A stretch of DNA of 64,000 bases, from positions 55,092-119,091 of the forward strand of contig NZ_BKAJ01000020.1 of the NCBI RefSeq assembly GCF_007992495.1, read 5' to 3'. This DNA comes from Reyranella soli. GTDB taxonomy: Bacteria > Pseudomonadota > Alphaproteobacteria > Reyranellales > Reyranellaceae. The translations under genes were made by a program, and so were the position numbers. Below the pieces are notes generated by a model, which had not been told where the DNA came from, searched no databases, and saw nothing but the letters and a program-made list of their open reading frames with translations. Shown one piece after another: positions 8,701 through 17,129 of the stretch (positions are counted from its first letter, which is position 1; each line of letters opens with the position of its first letter).

Positions 8701-10215
8701 ATGGGTTTTCAGGCTATGAGCGCGGAATCAGGCAACGAAGCAGATCATCGGAGCGGCCCGTTCTTTTCTGGCGTCGTCGCCAGGTTGCGCGCCCTTCTGG
8801 GAATTGAGCGCCGCGCGCCGCCGGAACCGTCGTTGCCGACGCTGCTCGAACTTGCCAACGAGTCCGACTCGATCCTGGCCTTCGAAGTCCGCGAAGGTTG
8901 CATTGCCGAGGTCGACGGCAGGGTCGACGCGCTGCGCCACAAGATCCTCGGCTGGCGCACGAAATACGAGGGCACGCCGGCTGAGGATGAGGCGCTCGAT
9001 CGCATCTGGGTCAACCTTCTGCGTCTCGGCCTGTTCAACGAATTGCGGTTCCTCGCCAACGACCGTGCCTTGCCTTTCCGGCAGGAGATCGGGACCTTTC
9101 TCGAGTACGCCGCCACGCAGTTCGCCGACTGCGAGGCGCGCGGGCGTGCCTATCGCGCCGGGCATCCGACGACCGAGATCTTCACCATGGGGTGCATCGT
9201 CTGGGGCGAGGAGTACATCCGCAACTTCCTGCGCTACAACGTGCGTTCGATGCTGTCGGACGGCAATCTTCCGGCCCTCGCACAACAAGGCCAGGTCGTC
9301 TTCAGCATCGTCACCGATGAGGCCGGCAAGCAGCGGCTCTCCACCGACCCCATCTTCATCGAGCTGTCGGCGATCGCCGACGTTGAGTTCACGATCATTC
9401 CGGATCAACTGATCGAGATCCTGCGCCAGGGCCATCTCGTGCGGAACTTCTACATCCTGTACGGCATGCTGGATCACTGCTCGATCTATTTTGCCGAGGG
9501 CGCGGGTTCGCACCTCTTCATGATTCCCGTGGACTGCGTGGTGGCGGAAGGCACGCTTGCCAACATGGCGAACTATCGTCACGAAGGCTACGAGGTGTGC
9601 GGCGGCGGCAATCTCGTCGCCGAGACGGAGACGTTTCTGCCCGCGCTCGAAGAGCGCTTCGCCGGCGAGGGGCCGATCCGGATCTCGACCTACGAGCTCG
9701 CTTCGCTCGCCTTCGAGCATCGGCATCACTACTTCCAGTCCCAGGTCATCGCCAACGAGAACAAGGATTTCGGCCGTCACCCGCGCGAGCTGTTCTGGCC
9801 GGTGGAAGGCGGCGTCGAGATCCATTCGGTCTTCATCCATCCGCTCTTCACCACGGCGTCGGGCCTGGCGAAATATCGGCGCAAGCATTTCGCCAACATC
9901 GACTATGGCATGATCCCGCGACTGTTCACACGGCCCGACCTGATCAAGCTCATGGATCCGGGCCGTGCATACGTGAACAATTTTACGGCCGGCCACCGGC
10001 GCTACGAGACGACCGGGCGGTCGTTCACCTATGAAGACTTCCTGCGTTGCCACGACTGGACATATCCCGTGCAAAAGGCCTGCTTCATCCAGGCGCAACG
10101 TCTGCCGTGCCGGCTCGTCGGATACACTGCCTGCAACGACGTGGTCCAGGATGTGCGCGAGATCAACGCGTTGTTCGGCGTCAACCTCGATCCGGCCAGG
10201 GCGGCCGGCGCCTGA
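8701..10215 (+). CDS. Putative glycosyltransferase-like protein (paralogous family member 2)
   Basis: 504 residues from ATG 8701; ATG 8716 (MSAESGNEA) is an alternative and neither has a clear ribosome binding site. The conserved domain spans about 155-430: FTMGCIVWGEEYIRNFLRYN, GNLPALAQQGQVVFSIVTDE, then FMIPVDCVVAEGTLANM with an acidic residue that could be a GT-A metal site, and REL.W...GGVEIHSVFIHPLF. All these segments are shared with the C-terminal half of the next protein and with the one at 2173. The gene is directly followed by that homologue with no spacing (TGA then ATG). No membrane segment is seen. The function is unknown; a role in assembling this locus's glycan is inferred from context. 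Confidence 0.7.
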   Translation: MGFQAMSAESGNEADHRSGPFFSGVVARLRALLGIERRAPPEPSLPTLLELANESDSILAFEVREGCIAEVDGRVDALRHKILGWRTKYEGTPAEDEALDRIWVNLLRLGLFNELRFLANDRALPFRQEIGTFLEYAATQFADCEARGRAYRAGHPTTEIFTMGCIVWGEEYIRNFLRYNVRSMLSDGNLPALAQQGQVVFSIVTDEAGKQRLSTDPIFIELSAIADVEFTIIPDQLIEILRQGHLVRNFYILYGMLDHCSIYFAEGAGSHLFMIPVDCVVAEGTLANMANYRHEGYEVCGGGNLVAETETFLPALEERFAGEGPIRISTYELASLAFEHRHHYFQSQVIANENKDFGRHPRELFWPVEGGVEIHSVFIHPLFTTASGLAKYRRKHFANIDYGMIPRLFTRPDLIKLMDPGRAYVNNFTAGHRRYETTGRSFTYEDFLRCHDWTYPVQKACFIQAQRLPCRLVGYTACNDVVQDVREINALFGVNLDPARAAGA

Positions 10216-13011
10216 ATGACAAAAACGGCCGCTGCGCCCGCAAGCACTGCTCTTGTCGACGCCAAGTCGATCGACGGTCTTCAGCGCCAGCAGAAGCTCC
10301 TGGACCTTTACCTGTTCGCCGTGGATTGCTGCCTGCGCAGCGGCGCGCAGCGTTGGTGGCGGCGGGCTGCGCGCCTGCCCTTCCCCGATGCCGTCAAGGG
10401 CATAGAGGATCTGAAGGAGCTCTGTCTTCAGGAGCTGCTGTACGACGCCGGAGACCTCGCGTCGTGTCGTGCGGTCTATGAGCTCCTGGAAGAAGAGGGG
10501 CATCTCGAAGGCGACGATCGTGGGCAATACCTACTCGACCTGCTGCGGTTCATCGAGGCAAAGCTCGGTCGCATGGGTGAAGGCCGCGCGTTCGCCGATC
10601 GGCTGCGCTTCGCGGCGACCGGCATCGGCAAACGGGCCGCGGTCCTCAGCGTCGTCATTGCTGACGACCGGTCGTTTTCGAATTTCATGGAATTATGCCT
10701 TCCCTCGCTTGCAGGCGAAGAGGGTTTCAAGCGGCTCCTCGGCCAGCGCAAGGTGACGTTTCTTTTCTCCGTCTGCCAGCACAGGGTCGCCGACATCGAG
10801 ACGCACATGAAGCAGCGCCTGCCCGGCTGTGCGATCGTCTGCCAGTCGATTCCGGACAGGCTTGCTGGCGGGCCTGTGCTGCACGAGGTGGAACGGGATT
10901 GGCTGGTTGGGGCGCTGCAATACCTGCATCTGGACGAAGCCCGGCGCCGAGACGCCGATTTCCTGTCCATCAACCCGAATGCGATATACGCCGCCGGCTT
11001 CTTCAAGCAGGTGCTTGAACTTGCCCAACGCAGGACCGAGATCCTGTCGGCTGCCGTCTGGGTCAGCAACAGGGGCTACATCGACGAGTCGTTCCAGCGG
11101 AACGAGGCGGATCAGTCGAAGTCGATGTCGGCCGGCCTCCTGGCGCACATGGGGATCCTGGTCGGCGCGCCGACAAGCTGCTCGACCTTCATCGAAGGGT
11201 TCGTGTCCGACAGGGGGCCGACGGCCCATCTGCGGCTGACCTGGGTCGGCAGGGACCATCTGGCCGTGCACACGACCTGCCACGAGATCGTTTTCCTGGC
11301 GCACACCAGCCTGCGGAAGACTTCGCGCCGCTTCTCGATCAGGCCATCGGCCGAAATGGACGCGATCCTGGCCCCGGACGCAGCCCCGCATTTCGTGACT
11401 GCCGAAGACGGCATCGTCATCGGCGAACTGGGTCTTCCGCCCGGCAGCATCGACGACGTCGCCGGCGATGCCAAGAAGTTTCCGCCCTTCGCCGCTCTTC
11501 TCCCGCGGCCTCGTCAGGCGGCGTTCTTCAGGCAGCCCGTGCGACTCGCGGTGGCCCGTCCAGCGGACGAGCAGGCGGCCGATCCGCCCGAAGCCCTTCA
11601 CGGTGCTTTCCTGGCGGCGTTGCAGAAGGCCGACGATATCCTCAGGCCGACGGCGGGCCAGGTCCTGTCCGCGCTGAACGCCCTGCATCAGTACGAGATA
11701 TCGGAATACGGCATGGAAAACATGGCCGGCGCGGTCGTGGAGGGCAGGCGTCTGGTCGATCTCTGCCCCAGCGGCGAGGGCGAACTCGACGTCGCCGAGC
11801 GCAAGGTGCTGATCCGAGCGGCGGTGAACGTCGATCACGTCGGCAAGGCGATTGCCATCGCAAAGGACGGCGGCGAGGGCACCGCCTTTGCCCACGACTT
11901 CCTCGTCAAGATGATGGAGCTCAAGGCTGCGAATGTCGCGCAGGCGCAGCGGCTACGCGGCAGGTCGTTGTGGAGGCGTTCGTATGCCGTCATCGGCTCG
12001 ATCGCCTGGGGCGAGGCCTTCGTCGACAAGTTCATGAACTATCACGTTCCGTCGCTGCTCGCCGAAGGCAACATTCGCGCGCTGGCGCGACGCAAGAGGG
12101 TGATCCTCTCGATCGTCACGACCGAGCGCGACCGAAAGAGGATTGCCGCGCACCCTGCCTTCGAGCGGTTGCGCAAGTTCGCCGAGGTCGTGTTCACCTG
12201 CTTCCCGGAAGAGCTCCTCGAGAGGCGAGTGCGCGACGACTTCAACTTCTACTATTTTTACGGCTTCCTCGACCATCAGACCGTGCTGCTGGCCGCAGCT
12301 CTGAAGGCCGAGCTTTACCTGTTGCCGATCGATGTCGTGCTGTCCCGCGACAGCCTTGCCAATATCGGTCGCCTTCTCGATCAGGGCGCCGATTGCTGCG
12401 CCGTCGCCGGCATCGAATGCGAACCTGCGGACCTTCGGTCGTGGCTCGACGGCAGGAGCCGGGGCAGGGAGGGCGAGCTGGACCTGCCCGCAGACGAGCT
12501 GCTGACGGCCGCGATCGCCATTCCGGATGCCTATCATCGCTCGCTGGTCATGACGCCGGAGAACCGGGCCTTTTGCCGGCACGCGCGCGAGCTGGTCTGG
12601 GCGCTGCCCGGCGGCCTTGCCATTCATTCGATCTTCATGCATCCGCTCGCGATCTCGGCCCGGCTGATGTCGCGGCCGTTTCATCCCCACCACGAGAATG
12701 TCGACTACGCGCTGTTGCCCCGCCTGTTGCAGAATGACGGTCGGCTGACCGTGTTGCAGAAGGCCGAGATGGTGATCGCCCAGTTCGGCGCTCCGGCAGG
12801 GCGGGAGGACTTCCTCGACGGCGGGTTCTCGCTCGAGACCTTCGTCCAGGCGCATGAGGCCGACTACGCTGCCCATCGCCGCAACTTTGCCAGCCGGCAG
12901 TTCTTCCCGTCAGGCAAGGTGCCTTATCCGCCATCGGGCGATTGCGATGAGGAGGTCGCACTGGTCCAGGCGGCACTGAAGCGCTATCGGTTCCGCAACG
13001 GGATGAGGTGA
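10216..13011 (+). CDS. Large two-copy putative glycosyltransferase-like protein (paralogous family member 3)
   Basis: 931 residues, with two copies of the same domain. The N-terminal copy (about 138-370) is degenerate: VLSVVIADDRSFSNFMELC, KVTFLFSVCQ, FLSINPNAIYAAGFFKQV, with Asn where the others have Asp. The C-terminal copy (about 585-880) is canonical: VIGSIAWGEAFVDKFMNYH, GNIRALARRKRVILSIVTT, YLLPIDVVLSRDSLANI, then LAIHSIFMHPLAIS. A helical linker of about 150 residues lies between them. One active and one degenerate module in one chain resembles dual-domain polymerising glycosyltransferases, but this is inference. It starts on the base after the upstream stop, so the two genes are co-translated. 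Confidence 0.7.
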   Translation: MTKTAAAPASTALVDAKSIDGLQRQQKLLDLYLFAVDCCLRSGAQRWWRRAARLPFPDAVKGIEDLKELCLQELLYDAGDLASCRAVYELLEEEGHLEGDDRGQYLLDLLRFIEAKLGRMGEGRAFADRLRFAATGIGKRAAVLSVVIADDRSFSNFMELCLPSLAGEEGFKRLLGQRKVTFLFSVCQHRVADIETHMKQRLPGCAIVCQSIPDRLAGGPVLHEVERDWLVGALQYLHLDEARRRDADFLSINPNAIYAAGFFKQVLELAQRRTEILSAAVWVSNRGYIDESFQRNEADQSKSMSAGLLAHMGILVGAPTSCSTFIEGFVSDRGPTAHLRLTWVGRDHLAVHTTCHEIVFLAHTSLRKTSRRFSIRPSAEMDAILAPDAAPHFVTAEDGIVIGELGLPPGSIDDVAGDAKKFPPFAALLPRPRQAAFFRQPVRLAVARPADEQAADPPEALHGAFLAALQKADDILRPTAGQVLSALNALHQYEISEYGMENMAGAVVEGRRLVDLCPSGEGELDVAERKVLIRAAVNVDHVGKAIAIAKDGGEGTAFAHDFLVKMMELKAANVAQAQRLRGRSLWRRSYAVIGSIAWGEAFVDKFMNYHVPSLLAEGNIRALARRKRVILSIVTTERDRKRIAAHPAFERLRKFAEVVFTCFPEELLERRVRDDFNFYYFYGFLDHQTVLLAAALKAELYLLPIDVVLSRDSLANIGRLLDQGADCCAVAGIECEPADLRSWLDGRSRGREGELDLPADELLTAAIAIPDAYHRSLVMTPENRAFCRHARELVWALPGGLAIHSIFMHPLAISARLMSRPFHPHHENVDYALLPRLLQNDGRLTVLQKAEMVIAQFGAPAGREDFLDGGFSLETFVQAHEADYAAHRRNFASRQFFPSGKVPYPPSGDCDEEVALVQAALKRYRFRNGMR

Positions 13012-13015
13012 GGAT

Positions 13016-13906
13016 ATGGGGGTTGGATCGTTCGATCTTGAAGTGATCCTGAAGCTTCGTCGCAACGGCATCCTTCCCGGCAAGTTCTCGGTCGCCGAGA
13101 TCGGCGCTCAGCAGCTCGGCGATGGCGTCCTGCGCGATCCCGGTCTGCTACAGGCCTATGCCGACGCGTTCGGCGTTCCCTACCGCGACTTCGGGCGCGC
13201 CCTGCCGCAGACCCGGTCCTCGGAGATCGAGCTGCTGCGCGAGGACGCCCCCTTCACGAAGGATTTCTGGGAGTGGCTCGGCTGCACCTACATGGCGGCC
13301 GACGTCGACACGGCGCCTCATACGATCAGGCTCGATCTGAACTTCGACGACGTACCCGACGAGCACAAGGGCAAGTACCAGCTGGTGACGAACTTCGGCA
13401 CGACCGAGCATGTGGCCAATCAGAACCAGGCAATGAAGATCATGCACGACCTCACGGCGGTCGGCGGCGTGATGGTCCACAACGTGCCGACGCAGGGCTA
13501 CTCCAACCACGGCATGTTCAACTACAACCCGAAGTTCTTCTGGTTGCTGTCGCGAAGCTGCCGCTATCGCTTTCTCGACATGCGGGTCACGTGGGACGTC
13601 GTGAGCACGCCGATTTCGTCCGATATCGCCGACGAAGTGGCAAAGTATGATCCTGTGAATGCCGAGCAGATACGGCAGCAGCGAGCGGTCGACGCGGGCC
13701 TCATCGTGGTCCTGCAAAAGATCGAGGACATCCCGTTCGTGCCGCCGATCGACACGTCCTCCGCCGAAATCGTCGCCGACGAGACCGCGCGGGCGCGCTA
13801 CTGGACTGTCTTTGGCGGCGCGAAACCGCAGGACAAGCCGGTGGAAAAGCTGGAGGACAAACCGCGCAGCTTCGAACGGCTGCTAAGATGGCGCTCTCGG
13901 ACCTAG
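13016..13906 (+). CDS. Probable SAM-dependent methyltransferase-like protein
   Basis: 296 residues from ATG 13016, with GAGGTGAGG upstream as ribosome binding site overlapping the end of the previous gene. The protein has VAEIGAQQLGDG near the N-terminus (about 24-35), NFGTTEHVANQNQAMKIMHD and GGVMVHNVPTQGYSNHGMFN. A glycine-poor variant of motif I and the E-H pair are compatible with a class I methyltransferase, but the SAM loop is not canonical. It is last in the plus-strand run that begins at 2173. The C-terminal 30 residues are lysine- and proline-rich (DKPVEKLEDKPRSF). Assignment to methyl transfer is tentative. Confidence 0.6.
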   Translation: MGVGSFDLEVILKLRRNGILPGKFSVAEIGAQQLGDGVLRDPGLLQAYADAFGVPYRDFGRALPQTRSSEIELLREDAPFTKDFWEWLGCTYMAADVDTAPHTIRLDLNFDDVPDEHKGKYQLVTNFGTTEHVANQNQAMKIMHDLTAVGGVMVHNVPTQGYSNHGMFNYNPKFFWLLSRSCRYRFLDMRVTWDVVSTPISSDIADEVAKYDPVNAEQIRQQRAVDAGLIVVLQKIEDIPFVPPIDTSSAEIVADETARARYWTVFGGAKPQDKPVEKLEDKPRSFERLLRWRSRT

Positions 13907-13991
13907 TACGCCAAGCGCTCCGCGGAGTGTCCTCCAGGGTGGAGTGCACCCCATGGGACGGAAGGGGTGGGCATCGACTGCCCTCCAGCGC

Positions 13992-14017
13992 GGTTTGCGC
14001 AGTTCCCGCAGTTTGCG
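13992..14017. repeat. 26-bp direct repeat, copy 1
   Basis: Identical over 26 bases to 14067-14092. Each unit contains two GCAGTT sub-elements (GCGCAGTTCCCGCAGTT). The two copies start 75 bp apart, with unrelated spacer sequence. Confidence 0.9.
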
Positions 14018-14066
14018 ACGTGAGAACCATGGATGTGTTCGATGCCCATTTCATCGGAACTTTTGG

Positions 14067-14092
14067 GGTTTGCGCAGTTCCCGCAGTTTGCG
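14067..14092. repeat. 26-bp direct repeat, copy 2
   Basis: Second exact copy of the 13992-14017 unit. Only two copies are present in the window. Confidence 0.9.
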
Positions 14093-14223
14093 CTACCCCC
14101 TCCCAAGCCTGGGCCGCGCCCTGAGAAGCAGGTTGGCCTGCCGGCGCAGCGCTTGCCGGCCGTGATGGTATCGGATCAACGATGCATAGAGCGGGAGCGC
14201 GCGGGAAGCGACGCAACGCTCCG

Positions 14224-14252
14224 ATATTATAACTTAAGTTAATCAAAGTCAA
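14224..14252 (-). promoter_or_regulatory. Candidate minus-strand sigma70-type promoter
   Basis: On the minus strand TTGACT (14252-14247) is followed after 17 bases by TAATAT (14229-14224), or after 15 bases by TATAAT (14231-14226). The patch is unusually AT-rich for this genome. It would transcribe leftward across the two 26-bp repeats, where no established minus-strand gene lies. It could drive a small RNA or the 67-codon ORF, or be fortuitous. Confidence 0.35.
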
Positions 14253-14431
14253 GAACTAAGGTCAAGATCGGCAATCTCGTTTTCGCGACTTTTGGGCTCC
14301 GTAGAGGGCCCTATCTGGCGGGCTGAACCAGCGAGCACGCCATTCGTTGTGTGGCTGGACCCGGATGCCAGCAGTGCTTTCAAGCTGACACATCATCGTG
14401 ATCTCGAATGAGCAGTAGGATCCCCGACGGG

Positions 14432-15361
14432 TCAGAAGTTTATCCGCTCCGCTTCGACGACCAGCGGCAACTTGCGGAGGTGAACGTAGATCTGCGCGAT
14501 GTACTCGCCCAGGAAGCCGATCATGATCATCTGGATGGCGGCGAAGAAGAAGATGCTGATCAGGATGGGGATGATACCGACGCTGAAATGGTTCCAGAAC
14601 ATCAGCTTCGCCACGACGAGCAGAACCGTCACGACAATGCAGAGAGCCGAGAGCACGAAGCCGCCGATCGTCATGATCCTGAGCGGCACCTTCGAATGCT
14701 TGACGATGCCGAGCATCGCTATGTCGTACAGCGTGTAGAGGTTGTTCTTGGAGACGCCGCGCATGCGACGCGGCTGCTCGAAGTTCACGGTCGCCGCCTC
14801 GAAGCCGAACTCCCGGATCAGGCCGCGGAAATAGGGGTAGGGATCGTCGACCTTCTGCAGCAGCTGGATGAGTTGCCGATCGTAGAGGCCGGAGCCGGTC
14901 GCGTTCGGCACCAGCTCGATCTCCGAGATCTGCGACAGGAACCTGTAGTAGGCCCGGCGCATGGCGAAGGTGAGCTTGGATTCGCGGCTGACCGGCTTGA
15001 CGGCCATGACCAGCTTGTAGCCCTGTTCCCACTTGGCGACGAACTCGGCGATCATCTCGGGCGGATCCTGCAGATCCGACGCGATCCAGATGCAGGCGTC
15101 GCCGCTCGACTGCAGGATGGCGTGATGCGGCGAGCGGATGTGGCCGAAATTCCGCGAGTTGATGATGACCTTGAGGTTGCGGTCCTCGGCCGCCATGGCG
15201 CGAAGCTTAGCGACCGTCGAATCGGTCGAGCAGTTGTCGATGACGATATGCTCGTAGCGGTAGGGCAGTCCGGTCATGACCTTGCGGACCCGCGCCACCA
15301 GCTCCTCGATGTTCGCTTCCTCGTTGTAGCAGGGCGAGACGATGCTGATCAGCTTGGTCAT
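14432..15361 (-). CDS. GT2 family glycosyltransferase, polyprenol-phosphate type (GtrB/ArnC-like)
   Basis: 309 residues from ATG 15361. It begins ISIVSPCYNEEANIEELV, has VIDNCSTDST and IWIASDLQDPPEMI, whose DLQDPP is the acidic motif of the DPM1/GtrB/ArnC branch. Two C-terminal membrane segments lie at about 230-255 and 268-292. Such enzymes transfer a sugar to undecaprenyl phosphate on the inner face of the membrane; a GtrA-like flippase-family gene at 19533 lies in the same operon and would fit as partner. The start overlaps the transketolase C-subunit stop by ATGA. The donor sugar is unknown and is perhaps the product of the Rfb enzymes encoded upstream. Confidence 0.9.
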   Translation of the reverse strand: MTKLISIVSPCYNEEANIEELVARVRKVMTGLPYRYEHIVIDNCSTDSTVAKLRAMAAEDRNLKVIINSRNFGHIRSPHHAILQSSGDACIWIASDLQDPPEMIAEFVAKWEQGYKLVMAVKPVSRESKLTFAMRRAYYRFLSQISEIELVPNATGSGLYDRQLIQLLQKVDDPYPYFRGLIREFGFEAATVNFEQPRRMRGVSKNNLYTLYDIAMLGIVKHSKVPLRIMTIGGFVLSALCIVVTVLLVVAKLMFWNHFSVGIIPILISIFFFAAIQMIMIGFLGEYIAQIYVHLRKLPLVVEAERINF

Positions 15362-16272
15362 GGCGCCTCGCGAGCCATCGCGCTCGTCATCCCGGCGAGC
15401 AGGGTGCTGTCGTCGAGCCCGTGCTGGGACAACAGGTACTTGTAGTCGCCGCAGAACTCGGAGAACTGGCGCGTGCCGAAGCGTATCACCCGGCAGCCGC
15501 CGGTCTCGGCCACGATCTCGGCGACGAGGCCGCCCAGCCCGCCCGCCATGGAATGCTCCTCGACCACGAAGATGCCGCCGAACGCGCGCCCGATGCTTTC
15601 CACCTGCGCACGGTTGATGGGATGGAGGACCGGTGCGCTCCAGACCGGCGCGCCGCCCAGGGCTGCTGAAAGGCGACACGCCGCGACGACCATCGAACCG
15701 GTAGCGATGATCGCCCAGTCTCCCTTGCCCGGCCTGGCCTGCAGCAGGTCGCCGACCGGCGCGTCGGGAATCGCGGCATGGACATCGCCGCCGTCGGCCT
15801 TGCCGAAACGCAGATATCCGGCGCCCTTGCTCTGCAGCAGGTGCTTCCAGCAGTACTGCAGCTCGAAGCGATCGGCCGGCGAGACGATGCCGATATTGGG
15901 AACCGCACGCAGCGCCGCGACATCCTCGGTGCACTGGTGGCTGGTGCCGAGCTGGGCATAGACCACGCCGGCGCCGTCGCCGACGAAGACCACCGGCAGC
16001 TCCTCATAGCAAACGTCGATCTTGATCTGCTCCAGCACCCGCATTGGCACGAAAGCCGCAAGCCCGTAGACGACGGGCCGGAACCCGGCCTTGGCCAGGC
16101 CGGCAGCGACCCCGACCATGTTCTGCTCGGCAACGCCGCAGTTGATGTACTGGCCGGGGCAGTTCTTGCGGAACTCGTCGAACAGCGCGTAGCCGTGGTC
16201 GCCGGTCAGCAGCAGGACCCGCTCGTCATGCTGCGCGGCTTGCGTGAGGATGCGCGAGAAGGTCGCTCTCAC
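15358..16272 (-). CDS. Transketolase C-terminal subunit (split transketolase, pair 1)
   Basis: 304 residues from a GTG at 16272 that overlaps the N-subunit stop by GTGA. It holds the pyrimidine-binding and C-terminal domains: INCGVAEQNMVGVAAGLA, whose Glu activates the thiamine cofactor, then QLGTSHQCTEDVAALR and FVVEEHSMAGGLGGLVAEI. Split transketolases of this type move two-carbon ketol units. In a CDP-dideoxyhexose operon a housekeeping pentose-phosphate role seems unlikely; it may act on a sugar nucleotide or supply an unusual sugar phosphate, which is inference. A DXS-like or PDH-E1-like activity cannot be excluded. Confidence 0.85.
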   Translation of the reverse strand: MRATFSRILTQAAQHDERVLLLTGDHGYALFDEFRKNCPGQYINCGVAEQNMVGVAAGLAKAGFRPVVYGLAAFVPMRVLEQIKIDVCYEELPVVFVGDGAGVVYAQLGTSHQCTEDVAALRAVPNIGIVSPADRFELQYCWKHLLQSKGAGYLRFGKADGGDVHAAIPDAPVGDLLQARPGKGDWAIIATGSMVVAACRLSAALGGAPVWSAPVLHPINRAQVESIGRAFGGIFVVEEHSMAGGLGGLVAEIVAETGGCRVIRFGTRQFSEFCGDYKYLLSQHGLDDSTLLAGMTSAMAREAP

Positions 16273-17129
16273 CGGCCTTCGACCTCCGCCAGCGCGGCGT
16301 CGAAGGTCTCTTTCGTCAGCCGCGTGTAGTGCCAGACGTTGTTGTTCTCCATGAAGCTGACGCCGCGTCCCTTGACCGTCGCGGCGACGATCGCCTTGGG
16401 CCGGCCGTTGCGCCTGGCCATCAGGTCGTCGAGGGCGGCGTCGAGCGCCTTCTCGTCGTGCCCGTCGACGCTCAGCACGTCGTAGTCGAATGCCGCGAAC
16501 TTGGCGTGGAGGCTGCCGAGCGAGATCACTTCCTGGGTCGGCCCCATCGCCTGGAAGCGGTTCTCGTCGACGATCACCACGAGGTTGTCGAGACGGAACT
16601 GGCCGGCGAACAAAAGCGCCTCCCACATCGCGCCCTCGTTCATCTCGCCGTCGCCGACGACGCAGAAGACGCGTTGTCCCGACCTCAGCCGCTGCGCTCC
16701 GAGGGCCAGGCCCGTCGCCACCGGCAGGCCGTGGCCGAGCGAGCCGGAAGTGACCTCGAGGCCGGGCACGTGCGCGTCCGACAGGCCCTTCATACGGGTG
16801 CCGTTGGAGAAGTATCTGTCGAGATCGGCGTCGGTCAGCCAGCCCAGCTCATGCAGGCAGGCATACTGCGCCATCACGCCGTGGCCCTTGCTGAGCACCA
16901 GATAGTCGCGTCCGGCCGCCCTCGGCGTGCGGTCGCCAAGGTTGAGATGGCTGCGATAGAGCACCGCCACGATCTCGATGATCGACAGGGCGCATCCGAC
17001 ATGGACAGTGGAACCGGCGAAAGCCATGCGCAGGACGCTGGCCCGAAGGCGCGCCGCATCGAAGGCGTTCGCTCGCGAACGCAGGCGGCTCTCAGGCAAG
17101 AATGCGCCTCCCGGCCGCGGCCAGTTCAT
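16269..17129 (-). CDS. Transketolase N-terminal subunit (split transketolase, pair 1)
   Basis: 286 residues from ATG 17129; a TTG at 17099 would reduce the 38-bp overlap with the upstream epimerase gene. It carries the thiamine-diphosphate motif VVGDGEMNEGAMWEAL followed by VDENRFQAMG, with GDG then Asn about 26 residues on. It also has SKGHGVMAQYACL and SGSLGHGLPVATGLALG, typical of the transketolase N-half. The length suits the split form (a full enzyme has about 650 residues). It pairs with the gene immediately downstream. Confidence 0.87.
   Translation of the reverse strand: MNWPRPGGAFLPESRLRSRANAFDAARLRASVLRMAFAGSTVHVGCALSIIEIVAVLYRSHLNLGDRTPRAAGRDYLVLSKGHGVMAQYACLHELGWLTDADLDRYFSNGTRMKGLSDAHVPGLEVTSGSLGHGLPVATGLALGAQRLRSGQRVFCVVGDGEMNEGAMWEALLFAGQFRLDNLVVIVDENRFQAMGPTQEVISLGSLHAKFAAFDYDVLSVDGHDEKALDAALDDLMARRNGRPKAIVAATVKGRGVSFMENNNVWHYTRLTKETFDAALAEVEGR

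Larger units (their letters stand above)
13907..14431. other. 525-bp intergenic region between convergent operons
   Basis: No convincing conserved gene lies here. The region holds a perfect 10-bp palindrome (CTCCGCGGAG, 13918-13927), two identical 26-bp direct repeats, an AT-rich patch at 14223-14245 with a 12-bp perfect palindrome (TAACTTAAGTTA, 14230-14241), and a possible minus-strand promoter. A minus-strand ORF of 67 codons (13903-14106) reads through both repeats and contains the peptide ANCGNCAN twice. It may be chance coding of the repeat. No canonical Rho-independent terminator is seen. Confidence 0.7.

Noticed and set aside
13992..14092. Possible CRISPR-like array from the direct repeats
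   Set aside because: There are only two units, no cas genes are near and no further regularly spaced copies were seen.
13701..14252. Minus-strand ORF of 183 codons over the 13016 gene end and repeat region
   Set aside because: It is antisense to a plausible coding sequence, is rich in Arg/Ser/Pro as expected for shadow frames, and has no recognisable domain.
14408..15445. Plus-strand 345-codon ORF
   Set aside because: It is the exact antisense of the GT2 gene, whose DLQDPP motif and membrane segments are convincing.
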